Positions 1 through 5,957 of a stretch of DNA of 6,005 bases are shown here, in pieces. This DNA comes from Hyphomonas sp. Its GTDB lineage: Bacteria > Pseudomonadota > Alphaproteobacteria > Caulobacterales > Hyphomonadaceae. The notes under the pieces were generated by a model. The model did no database searches and was not told where the DNA came from. It was given only the letters and a program-made list of their open reading frames with translations. The position numbers and the translations under genes are program-made. The stretch lies in contig JARFRJ010000128.1 in assembly GCA_029287305.1 (NCBI GenBank), positions 1 through 6,005 of the forward strand. The letters are read 5' to 3'. Each line of letters starts with the position of its first letter. Position 1 is the first letter of the stretch.

Positions 1-27
1 GGGCTCGGAGATGTGTATAAGAGACAG
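1..27. other. Nextera (Tn5) sequencing adapter, i7/read-2 side, not genomic
   Basis: The first 27 bases match the end of the Illumina Nextera read-2 transposase adapter, including the 19-base Tn5 mosaic end that finishes in AGAGACAG. The usual GTCTCGT at the outer end is missing, so the adapter is trimmed. Genomic sequence starts at 28. This is library-construction sequence and should be masked. Confidence 0.97.
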
Positions 28-1177
28 CATAATATCCGCCTGATGCCGCAACACTGCCCATGCTGACAACGACGATTTTGCCTTTTTCCTGAACATCTTC
101 AATCGCTTGCCATATTTGATCGGAGGCGGTTGGTGAGCCACCGCCGCTTTCAACCCGAAACACGATGGCGTCAATATCATCATTATTGCCAGCTTTACGG
201 ATAGCGCGGGCAATCGGATCAGAGGCAAAGCTTGGGTCACTAGAGAAGGGACTGTCAGAACCCTCGCCGGTCACGATTGCGCCTTCTCCCCCAACAACCG
301 CAATCTTGATGGCGTCAAGCCCGGCGAAAGGAGGTTTATATTGGTTGATTCCAATAAAGGTTTTGTCTGAGTTTCCTTGGAAATTCCGCGCCGCCTCTAC
401 AGCATCTTCAGGATAGCCGAGCTCATCGACAATGCCATATTCAATGGCTTTTTCAGCCGTCATGGGCCCGGCTTGCAGATGATTGGTCAGAGTATCAACA
501 TCCATTTTCCGGTCATTGGACATGTCTTCCAGAGATACGCCCCAGAGGGATTGGGCAACGGTCAGAACCGCTTCACGATGGGGTTCTGTATAATCTGATT
601 GTTGGAATGTATTGGGCGCATTTTTATATTCATATAGCGCGATAATTTCAGCTTCAACATCCAGATTATCCAATAAATCCTTCATGAACAGGGTTTCTAT
701 GGACACGCCTGCGACCATGATTTCAGTTCCCGGCTGCATCCAAACCTGATCTGCAGCGGTTAAGGCTCTGAGCCCTGATGGATTGGTTGAATAGCTGCCT
801 TGGGAATGCGCGATGACATATTTCCCAGCCTCGCGAAAGTCTATAATGGCCCGGCGCAATTCTTCGGCTCTGGCACTGCCAAAACTAAATTCACTGGCCC
901 GTATAAGCAATCCGTCGACATTGTCATCTGTTTCAGCCGCTTTTATGCGCGACATTATATCGATAAAGCCAGTCTCCTCAAACAGAGCCCCTAAACCGCC
1001 TTGTGGAGACTGATCATACATTTCTGCACGTAAATCCATCTCTAGGACAACATTGCTTGCGGGAGCCTCTGCGCTGGTGGCGGCAGAAATGATTCCCGCC
1101 AGAATTAAGAAGCTTAGAAGGATAAAAAGCACAATTGCTGTGAAAGCACCCAGCAGGGATAGGAAAAATGTTCGCAA
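28..1177 (-). CDS. sppA: Signal peptide peptidase SppA (protease IV), 67K type, C-terminus missing
   Basis: This is an inner-membrane serine protease of family S49, which degrades signal peptides after their release. Translating the minus strand from a TTG at 1177-1175 gives 383 complete residues. An N-terminal membrane anchor lies at about residues 3-33. The first S49 domain follows, with the motif YEYKNAPN; its Lys185 (625-623) matches the catalytic Lys209 of E. coli SppA. Near residues 249-255 is the conserved IVDELGY. A second S49 domain starts at about 290 and reaches SMGSVAASGGYY; its Ser379 (43-41) matches catalytic Ser409. The Lys-Ser spacing is 194 residues against 200 in E. coli. 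The fragment ends four residues after the serine, so about 200-230 C-terminal residues are lost, judging from the 618-residue E. coli protein. The TTG start is chosen because AAGGAG lies 6 bases upstream, an in-frame TAA sits at 1204-1202, and the first in-frame ATG, near residue 44, would remove the anchor. The gene is transcribed away from the TonB cluster and is probably unrelated to it. Confidence 0.95.
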
Positions 1178-1183
1178 GGGAAA

Positions 1184-1189
1184 CTCCTT
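1184..1189 (-). promoter_or_regulatory. Ribosome binding site of sppA, supports the TTG start
   Basis: AAGGAG on the minus strand lies 6 bases before the TTG at 1177. It is a near-consensus Shine-Dalgarno sequence and is what decides this non-ATG start. Confidence 0.8.
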
Positions 1190-1209
1190 AATAGGGTAAA
1201 ATTATATTC

Positions 1210-1237
1210 TTATCGATAATAAATAAACATTTATCGA
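1210..1237. repeat. TTATCGA direct repeat, possible operator of sppA
   Basis: TTATCGATAA at 1210-1219 is a perfect 10-base palindrome. TTATCGA recurs at 1231-1237, exactly 21 bases away, about two helical turns. One copy falls near the predicted sppA start point and the other inside the predicted promoter spacer, where a repressor could act. I cannot assign a regulator. Confidence 0.35.
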
Positions 1238-1247
1238 AATAAAGCAA
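1220..1247 (-). promoter_or_regulatory. Candidate sppA promoter
   Basis: On the minus strand TTGCTT (1247-1242) is followed after 16 bases by TATTTA (1225-1220). This would start transcription near 1213 and leave a leader of about 35 bases before the sppA TTG. The match to sigma70 consensus is moderate and the region is very AT-rich, so chance similarity is possible. Confidence 0.35.
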
Positions 1248-1253
1248 GTCTAA

Positions 1254-1269
1254 TACGTTTCAAAACGTA
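1254..1269. repeat. Perfect 16-base inverted repeat upstream of sppA
   Basis: TACGTTT, two bases (CA), then AAACGTA: seven perfect base pairs with a 2-base centre. The size and symmetry resemble a dimeric regulator site. It sits just upstream of the candidate sppA -35 element. The site and its regulator are unproven. Confidence 0.4.
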
Positions 1270-1357
1270 ATTTTCTCGATTTTTGTTTCATATCCGGCTT
1301 TGTCCCTTATGCGGATGCGCCCTTACCTATATAGATATACGGACAGGTCGTCGAAGG

Positions 1358-1393
1358 CCCGATAAGCCTGAAATTACATGTTTCTTTATCAGG
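1358..1393. other. Imperfect hairpin of unknown role
   Basis: The left arm, CC then GATAAG then GAAA after a 3-base bulge, pairs with the right arm TTTC, TTTATC, GG. This gives about 12 pairs including one G-T, with a 7-base loop and one mismatch. No T-run follows on either strand, so it does not look like an intrinsic terminator. It may be a transcript structure or chance. Confidence 0.3.
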
Positions 1394-1462
1394 AATGCAT
1401 GTGTCTTGCAGGTTTTGGGGGATAAAACTGGCCTTTGCATGCGGCAATTGAAAAAACAGGGG

Positions 1463-1491
1463 TTGTCGGTCACAGAACAATTCGCTATCTG
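1463..1491 (+). promoter_or_regulatory. Probable sigma70-type promoter of tRNA-Gln
   Basis: TTGTCG (1463-1468) and TATCTG (1486-1491) are separated by exactly 17 bases. The predicted start at about 1498 is a few bases before the mature tRNA 5' end at 1505, a typical arrangement for a tRNA gene with a short leader. This is inferred from spacing and consensus only. Confidence 0.6.
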
Positions 1492-1504
1492 GGCTTCTTC
1501 ATGT

Positions 1505-1579
1505 TGGGGCGTCGCCAAGTGGTAAGGCACCGGTTTTTGGTATCGGCATTCCCAGGTTCGAATCCTGGCGCCCCAGCCA
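1505..1579 (+). tRNA. tRNA-Gln (anticodon TTG), CCA encoded
   Basis: This is a complete cloverleaf. The acceptor arm TGGGGCG (1505-1511) pairs perfectly with CGCCCCA (1569-1575), then discriminator G1576 and encoded CCA (1577-1579). The anticodon stem CCGGT/ATCGG (1530-1534, 1542-1546, one G-T pair) closes the loop TTTTGGT, which places TTG at 1537-1539; this reads CAA. The T arm contains GGTTCGAATCC. The weak U1-A72 first pair is characteristic of bacterial tRNA-Gln. No convincing terminator follows, and no integrase or att-like duplication is seen beside the 3' end. Confidence 0.96.
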
Positions 1580-1924
1580 TCCAACAGAAAAAATACTCTC
1601 TGAAAAATAAACGCTTTTGTGAAGGCGACAATCTTGGTCGAAATTTTTCACAGTGTTTCCTACAGACAGCATGGCTGCGCGTTTTGGTAGGGAGGCGCAC
1701 CCGGCGTCGTGCGAATTGCTTTTTGTGCCTGCTGTGCGTAAATGATGTATGCTCAATATAGGCTCAAATTTATACTTAAAAAATTATATTTGCCATCTTA
1801 ATCCTGTAAAACGGCCTTAAATGGGTCTCAATTGCAAAAAAACGGCATTTCAACCCTCTTGCCTATTGATCATAGCCGGTCAGATTGTTAGCACTGCTTT
1901 GTCTTGACGAAACCTTATGCGAAA

Positions 1925-1952
1925 TTGTCAATTCAGATGCAATTTGTATAAA
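1925..1952 (+). promoter_or_regulatory. Candidate sigma70-type promoter of the TonB operon
   Basis: TTGTCA (1925-1930), a 16-base spacer and TATAAA (1947-1952) give the best consensus match upstream of the operon. The leader would be about 160 bases. The -35 box lies inside the 11-base palindrome AATTGTCAATT (1923-1933), so an operator may overlap it. I see no clear Fur, Zur or Irr box, which would be the expected metal regulators of a TonB system. Confidence 0.5.
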
Positions 1953-1988
1953 TTAAAATAATGAGTTAAACGCGCCCTTATGATGCTT

Positions 1989-1997
1989 TGCTATGAT
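1989..1997 (+). promoter_or_regulatory. Second candidate promoter, extended -10 type
   Basis: TGCTATGAT is an extended -10 element (TG, one base, TATGAT) with no good -35 box at the expected distance. Transcription would start near 2004. It lies between two copies of GCTTTGC (1985-1991 and 2015-2021), 30 bases apart. Confidence 0.35.
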
Positions 1998-2082
1998 AAA
2001 TATAAAAAACGGCAGCTTTGCATCTTAAGGCTTATCTCCCAGAACGCATCGTAAATTTATAAAGCCTGACGGGCATGTAAAA

Positions 2083-2102
2083 TATAGCGCTTATGCGCCA
2101 TA
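2083..2102 (+). promoter_or_regulatory. Leader hairpin just before the DUF3450 ribosome site
   Basis: TATAGCGC pairs with GCGCCATA around a TTAT loop: four G-C pairs, one A-C mismatch, then three A-T pairs. It ends 6 bases before the GAGG at 2109-2112, so in mRNA it could affect ribosome access. The role is inferred. Confidence 0.35.
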
Positions 2103-2120
2103 GATTGAGAGGTCTAAATC

Positions 2121-3530
2121 GTGAAAAAGAATCTGTCACTCATGCGAGGCGCCGTTCTGGCCAGCCTGCTTATGGGATCGGGAATAGGTGCCTCGGCACA
2201 GCTGGGCTCTGCCCTTGATACAGCCGAAAATGCGACCGAGAACGCCAAATCCGCCCAGCTTAGAATCAATCAGCTTGATGATGAGCGCAGCGATATGATT
2301 GGCGATTTCCGGGCTATTGTTCAAAGAACAGATTCTGCCACTTTGAATGTTCGGCGACTTGAAAAGGCTGTTGAAAGTCAATTAAGGGAGGTTGACTCCC
2401 TGACTGACCAGCTGGCCCGGATTGATGAGATCACAAGCGTCATGGTTCCGATGATGCTGGACATGATTGATGACCTTGAGGCTTTTGTTCAGGCTGATTT
2501 GCCCTTCCGCCTAGAAGAAAGGCGCCAAAGAATAACGGATTTGCGGGCCGTAATGACACGCGCTGATGTGGTCCCGGCCGAACAATATCGCTTGATCATT
2601 GATGCCTATCAGTCCGAGCTTGAAACAGGCAATACAATTGATACTTGGACAGAAGAGGTCGAAATTAACGGTGCCCTGACCGATGTGGATATGTTCCGCT
2701 ATGGCCGTGTGGCTTTGGTTTATTTGACACCAAATGGACGTTATGCTGCGCGCTGGGATCGGGATGCTGCGGGTTGGGTTGAACTTGGTGCCAGTGATCG
2801 GGAGGATGTCCGCCAGTCTATTCGTGTGGCTCAGGAATTGGTGCAGCCGACGATCATCAGTGCGCAAATTTCACCCTTGACAGTTCCTAAATCTCCCCCC
2901 CCTCAGGAGGAAGTCTTCGATGATGCAACAACGGAATATAGAAGCGTTTTGGTGCAAACTGAAAATCTTGGCATATTCTCTGATCAACAAGAGCTGATTT
3001 TACAGAACCAAGTTGCAGAAATTGCCTCTCTGGAAGATCAAATTGCCGTCGCGCCTGAGCGTATGATGGAAATGGAGCAAGCCTTGATCACCATGGTTGC
3101 GGATCTGAGAGACTTTGTCTCAAGTGATCTGCCTTTTCACATTGAAGACCGTATGGATCGTATTGAAACCCTGGAGGCCGCACTTGAGCGGGTAGATATT
3201 ACTGTCGGGGAGAAGTATCGCTTGATTATTGGAGCCTATCAGGACGAAATGGCCCAAGGCACTGTACAAGAAGTATGGGATGATGAGATCAATCTTGGCG
3301 GTATACCCACGGCGGTTACGCTGTACAGATATGGCCGGGTGTCTTTGGTCTATATGACGCCGGATCGCAATAAAGCAAAGTTTTGGGATCGCCAAAGCTG
3401 GTCTTGGCAAGATGTCCCAGGCTCGATGCGTTCGGACATTCTCAATGCGATTAAAATTGCCGAGGGACGCGCGCAGCAGACGGTTTTATACGGTCCTGTG
3501 GTTAAATTTGATGCAGATTCAGAAACATAA
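2121..3530 (+). CDS. Secreted DUF3450 protein with two tandem DUF3450 domains, TonB-system associated
   Basis: Predicted periplasmic protein of 469 residues and unknown biochemical role. The family is typically encoded beside TtpC/ExbB/ExbD genes, as here. The GTG start has GAGG (2109-2112) 8 bases upstream and directly yields a signal peptide, MKKN plus a hydrophobic core, probably cut after ASA at residue 26. Residues 35-105 look coiled-coil, followed by domain 1 (about 109-248) with FVQADLPF, YRLIIDAYQ, RYGRVALVYLTP and WDR. A proline-rich linker (about 251-262) and a second helical stretch (about 270-315) lead to domain 2 (about 319-458) with FVSSDLPF, YRLIIGAYQ, RYGRVSLVYMTP and WDR. All these motifs repeat at an offset of exactly 210 residues. 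As I recall the family, members are about 250 residues with one such unit, so this is an internal duplication or fusion. It is the first gene of the operon; the next starts 28 bases later. Confidence 0.9.
   Translation: MKKNLSLMRGAVLASLLMGSGIGASAQLGSALDTAENATENAKSAQLRINQLDDERSDMIGDFRAIVQRTDSATLNVRRLEKAVESQLREVDSLTDQLARIDEITSVMVPMMLDMIDDLEAFVQADLPFRLEERRQRITDLRAVMTRADVVPAEQYRLIIDAYQSELETGNTIDTWTEEVEINGALTDVDMFRYGRVALVYLTPNGRYAARWDRDAAGWVELGASDREDVRQSIRVAQELVQPTIISAQISPLTVPKSPPPQEEVFDDATTEYRSVLVQTENLGIFSDQQELILQNQVAEIASLEDQIAVAPERMMEMEQALITMVADLRDFVSSDLPFHIEDRMDRIETLEAALERVDITVGEKYRLIIGAYQDEMAQGTVQEVWDDEINLGGIPTAVTLYRYGRVSLVYMTPDRNKAKFWDRQSWSWQDVPGSMRSDILNAIKIAEGRAQQTVLYGPVVKFDADSET
2445..3494 (+). 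repeat. Internal protein-level duplication inside the DUF3450 gene
   Basis: Residues 109-248 (2445-2864) align without gaps to residues 319-458 (3075-3494). I hand-count about 55 identities in 140 positions, near 39%. The unit length is 210 codons (630 bases). The divergence points to an old duplication, not an assembly artefact. Confidence 0.85.
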
Positions 3531-3558
3531 TGGCAAGAAGCCAAAAGAGGTTATTTCA

Positions 3559-4950
3559 ATGTTAAATATAAAAACAACAGTTAAATCAGGCGCTCTCGCC
3601 GCACTTATGTCGCTCTCACTCATGGCCGTTCCTTCTCTGGCAACTGCACAAGGGGTGACGCTTGGGGATATTATTGAACGGGTCCGTTCAGACTCACAGC
3701 AGCTCACTGAGGAAAATCGCCAGCGCGTGAGAGAGTTTCAGGAAGCTCGCGATCAACAGGCGGTAATAATGGCCGAGGCGCGCCGTGAACTGAACGCTGC
3801 CGAAGCGCGTGCGCGCTCCCTTTCCGTGCAATATGATGCGAATGAAACAACCTTGTCAGACTTACAGTCCCAATTAGAGACAGAAGCTGGAGACTTTGGT
3901 GAATTGCTCGGTCAATTCCGTCAGGCGGCAGGTGAAACCATGCCAGTTATTTCCAATTCTCTGGCCAATTTTCATTATCCAGGCCGTGTAGAAAAGCTCT
4001 CTGAGATTTCGCAGGCCAGTTCATTGCCGACACGGGCTGATCTCGACAGTTTGCCAAAAGCCATTCTCATGGAGATGGTTGCCCAGTCAGAAGTTACCAC
4101 ATTTACCGCAAATGTTTCTAATGCGGGTGAAAATGCTGCAAATGCCGAAAAAGAGTTGATGCGGATTGGTGTGTTTACCGCTGCGACAACTGATGGCACG
4201 CAATTTGTCGAAGTGGGCGAGAAAAGTGGCCGTCTGGTCGCCTTTGCCTCTCAACCCGGCGGGGATTATCGGGCCAATATGAGCCGGCTTATAAATGCGG
4301 ACCCAGGTCAGGTCGTGCGCGCTCCGATTGATCCAACTCGCGGCGACTTGTTTGCCATTTTTGGAAATACGGTTACGCTTGCTGAGCGTTTGAAGCAGGG
4401 CGGACTTGTTGGGGCGATTATCTTCTACTTCATCATGCCGCTTGGTATTGTGCTTGGCCTCTTCAAAATTGTCACGCTGATGATGATGGGCGGCGCGATG
4501 CGATCCACAGCTAAAACGAAAAAAGCTGGCTCGGGCAATCCACTGGCACGTGTCTTCGATACATATGAGGCACATCGCTCGAATGATATTGAAACGCTTG
4601 AATTGAAACTTGACGAGCAAATTTTGCGGGAAACGCCGAAGATTGAGCGCTTTAATGATATCGTCAAAGTGCTGGCTGCGGTCGCCCCTCTGGTTGGTCT
4701 GCTTGGAACTGTCATCGGGATGATCATCGTGTTTACCGCGATTACCAATTACGGTACCGGTGATCCGAAGATTATGGCGGGCGGTATTTCAACCGCACTT
4801 GTTACCACAGTGCTTGGACTTGTGGCGGCTATTCCACTCTTACTTTTGAGCGCTGTCGGGTCTTCTCTGGCACGGGGTAACCAACAGATTCTGGATGAGC
4901 AGGCAGCCGGTCTGGTTGCTGAACGGGCTGAAAGCGGAGCGGCTGCCTAA
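3559..4950 (+). CDS. ttpC: TtpC-like MotA/TolQ/ExbB proton channel family protein with periplasmic extension
   Basis: Inner-membrane protein of 463 residues, like TtpC of the Vibrio TonB2 system, which is needed there for TonB2-driven uptake. The ATG at 3559 is chosen because AGAGG (3546-3550) lies 8 bases upstream and a clean signal peptide follows, probably cut after ATA at residue 30. The open frame extends upstream to 3412, but that part overlaps the DUF3450 gene and would bury the signal peptide. The mature N-terminus is a long predicted coiled coil (about 35-115), then a periplasmic region to about 280. Membrane segments lie at about 283-303, 369-393 (APLVGLLGTVIGM) and 414-434 (VLGLVAAIPLLLL). 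Thr384 and Thr417 match E. coli ExbB Thr148 and Thr181; the Glu176 position is Thr412. The gap to exbB is 33 bases and holds a hairpin over the stop codon. The symbol rests on family resemblance and gene order. Confidence 0.9.
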   Translation: MLNIKTTVKSGALAALMSLSLMAVPSLATAQGVTLGDIIERVRSDSQQLTEENRQRVREFQEARDQQAVIMAEARRELNAAEARARSLSVQYDANETTLSDLQSQLETEAGDFGELLGQFRQAAGETMPVISNSLANFHYPGRVEKLSEISQASSLPTRADLDSLPKAILMEMVAQSEVTTFTANVSNAGENAANAEKELMRIGVFTAATTDGTQFVEVGEKSGRLVAFASQPGGDYRANMSRLINADPGQVVRAPIDPTRGDLFAIFGNTVTLAERLKQGGLVGAIIFYFIMPLGIVLGLFKIVTLMMMGGAMRSTAKTKKAGSGNPLARVFDTYEAHRSNDIETLELKLDEQILRETPKIERFNDIVKVLAAVAPLVGLLGTVIGMIIVFTAITNYGTGDPKIMAGGISTALVTTVLGLVAAIPLLLLSAVGSSLARGNQQILDEQAAGLVAERAESGAAA

Positions 4951-4962
4951 GGGCAGCCCCTC
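4937..4962 (+). promoter_or_regulatory. Strong hairpin spanning the ttpC stop codon
   Basis: GGCTGCC (4941-4947) and GGCAGCC (4952-4958) pair perfectly around a TAAG loop. After one C-C mismatch, GAG (4937-4939) pairs with CTC (4960-4962). The TAA stop of ttpC (4948-4950) lies in the loop. No T-run follows, so it is not a standard intrinsic terminator. It may protect or process the mRNA and set the ratio of TtpC to ExbB/ExbD. Confidence 0.55.
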
Positions 4963-4983
4963 ACAAGGGAAAGGAGCCCTCTT

Positions 4984-5493
4984 ATGGGGTTTGCAGATTT
5001 ACAAGCCTTTTTGGATCGTGGTGGTCCTGTTCTTCTCGTGATCATGTTCGCCACTTTCTGGATGTGGGCTTTGATTCTCGAAAGATTTTTCTATTTTCGC
5101 TTTGCTTATAAAGCGGTTGTAGATGAAGCTGTTGAGGAATGGCAGGCACGTTCGGACCATAAGTCGATATACGCGCATTGGGTTAAGGACAGAATTGTCT
5201 CTGAAGTACGTCAATCGGCTGAGATGAATGTCACTCTGACAAAGGCACTCGTCGCTTTGGCACCGCTTTTGGGGCTTTTGGGCACTGTGACAGGGATGAT
5301 TCAGGTGTTTGATATTATGGCGATTACAGATGGTGCGGATGCTAAAGCCATGTCAGCCGGTGTCTCACGGGCCACCATACCAACCATGGCAGGCATGGTG
5401 GCGTCCTTGTCAGGTATATTGTTTACCTCCCGTATGGATAAACAGGCTGAGCGCGCCGTTCAGGCGGTTGAAGATCAATTGGAGATTGGCTGA
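4984..5493 (+). CDS. exbB: Biopolymer transport protein ExbB (short ExbB2 type)
   Basis: Subunit of the inner-membrane proton channel that works with ExbD to energise TonB. It has 169 residues, shorter than E. coli ExbB (244) and similar to the small ExbB2 of TtpC-type systems. The ATG has AAGGAG (4971-4976) 7 bases upstream. Membrane segments lie at about 15-32, 86-109 (LAPLLGLLGTVTGM) and 127-147 (TIPTMAGMVASLSG). The cytoplasmic loop at about 39-80 contains many charged residues. Thr101 and Thr134 match Thr148 and Thr181 of E. coli ExbB, which line the channel. The position of Glu176 is Arg129 by hand alignment. The TGA stop overlaps the exbD ATG by one base (TGATG), so the two are probably translationally coupled, as expected for partners in one complex. 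Confidence 0.94.
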   Translation: MGFADLQAFLDRGGPVLLVIMFATFWMWALILERFFYFRFAYKAVVDEAVEEWQARSDHKSIYAHWVKDRIVSEVRQSAEMNVTLTKALVALAPLLGLLGTVTGMIQVFDIMAITDGADAKAMSAGVSRATIPTMAGMVASLSGILFTSRMDKQAERAVQAVEDQLEIG

Positions 5494-5897
5494 TGCGTGG
5501 ACGTAAATTAAGGCCTGTTGAGGAGGCCAATGTTGATCTCACACCTATGTTGGATGTTGTGTTTATTTTGCTCATCTTTTTTATTGTGACAGCGGTTTTC
5601 CTGGATGAACAGGCACTGCAATTGGAGCCACCGCCGCCGAATACCGATCAACCGAGTGAACCTTTGCCGGTTATTATTATTCGTGTGGATGAAGATAATC
5701 TTGTTTTTGTTAATAATCGTGTGTCAGATGTCAATTCAGTGCGTGCAAATATTGAACGGTTGCGGGCGGAAAAGCCAAACTCTGCAGTAATTATTCAAGC
5801 ACATCCTGAGGCTAAAAATGGGGTCATCGTACGCATTCGAGATCAAGCCGCGGCGGCCAAGATTGATAAAGTCAATATCACATTGAGTGACGTTTAG
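5493..5897 (+). CDS. exbD: Biopolymer transport protein ExbD
   Basis: Proton-channel partner of ExbB, with one membrane helix and a periplasmic domain that acts on TonB. It has 134 residues, close to E. coli ExbD (141). A short basic cytoplasmic N-terminus leads to VDLTPMLD and the helix VVFILLIFFIVTAVFL (about 22-37). Asp21 matches the essential proton-carrying Asp25 of E. coli ExbD. A proline-rich stretch (EPPPPNTDQP) follows the helix, then a typical ExbD periplasmic fold with VIIQAHPEA and an alanine-rich helix, ending NITLSDV. GGAG (5481-5484) lies 8 bases before the ATG, inside the end of exbB, and the start overlaps the exbB stop by one base. Its TAG stop is part of the ribosome site of the next gene. 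Confidence 0.95.
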   Translation: MRGRKLRPVEEANVDLTPMLDVVFILLIFFIVTAVFLDEQALQLEPPPPNTDQPSEPLPVIIIRVDEDNLVFVNNRVSDVNSVRANIERLRAEKPNSAVIIQAHPEAKNGVIVRIRDQAAAAKIDKVNITLSDV

Positions 5898-5906
5898 GAG
5901 AACAAC

Positions 5907-5957
5907 ATGGCTCGAAGAAAACGTCAAAGCAGTGTAGGTGCCTCAACCGATGAGGAG
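5907..5957 (+). CDS. N-terminal fragment, probably a second ExbD (or TonB)
   Basis: Seventeen codons, starting MARRKRQSS and ending TDEE, are cut by the adapter. AGGAG (5896-5900), which shares bases with the exbD stop codon, lies 6 bases upstream, and the gene starts 9 bases after exbD, so it is in the same operon. A basic start followed by an acidic stretch is what ExbD proteins show just before the (D/E)xTPMLD motif and the membrane helix, and tandem exbD genes are common in such clusters. A TonB would also start in the cytoplasm, so the identity is inferred. Any residues read beyond 5957 are adapter-encoded. Confidence 0.6.

Larger units (their letters stand above)
1178..1504. other. Gene-free region between sppA and tRNA-Gln
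   Basis: I see no convincing protein gene here; the short open frames have no ribosome site and no recognisable protein. The left third is AT-rich and holds the probable sppA promoter with repeated and palindromic motifs. The middle holds an imperfect hairpin (1358-1393). The right end holds the tRNA promoter. Confidence 0.7.
1580..2120. other. Long gene-free leader region before the TonB operon
   Basis: About 540 bases between the tRNA and the DUF3450 gene hold no protein gene I can support on either strand. The last 200 bases are AT-rich and hold two promoter candidates, short repeats and a hairpin before the first ribosome site. The motif AAAACGGC occurs three times (near 1808, 1840 and 2006), of unknown meaning. 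A small RNA cannot be excluded. Confidence 0.6.

Noticed and set aside
165..1013. Plus-strand open frames opposite sppA
   Set aside because: The minus strand encodes an unmistakable SppA with catalytic Lys and Ser; these are antisense shadows.
1505..1700. Mobile element integrated at the tRNA 3' end
   Set aside because: No integrase, no repeated tRNA 3' fragment and no change to accessory-type genes downstream in this window.
1696..1724. Terminator-like hairpin CGCAC/GTGCG with a later T5
   Set aside because: Only five pairs, an 8-base loop, and the T-run begins 6 bases after the stem; too weak to call as the tRNA terminator.
1283..1761. Small open frames on both strands around the tRNA
   Set aside because: They run through the tRNA gene or low-complexity intergenic DNA, lack ribosome sites and resemble no known protein.
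1953..1969. CtrA-like pair of TTAA half sites
   Set aside because: The spacing is 9 bases, not the 7 of the CtrA site, and the region is AT-rich.
2905..3530. Internal restart producing domain 2 of the DUF3450 protein alone
   Set aside because: The ATG after AGGAGG is out of frame and soon stops, no in-frame start codon follows at a usable distance, and there would be no signal peptide for export.
3412..3558. Upstream extension of the TtpC-like frame
   Set aside because: It overlaps the end of the DUF3450 gene in another frame, lacks a ribosome site, and would place the clear signal peptide at 3559 inside the protein.
4087..4620. 177-codon open frame on the minus strand inside ttpC
   Set aside because: It is antisense to a clearly coding gene, has no start signal, and its composition looks like a shadow of the coding strand.
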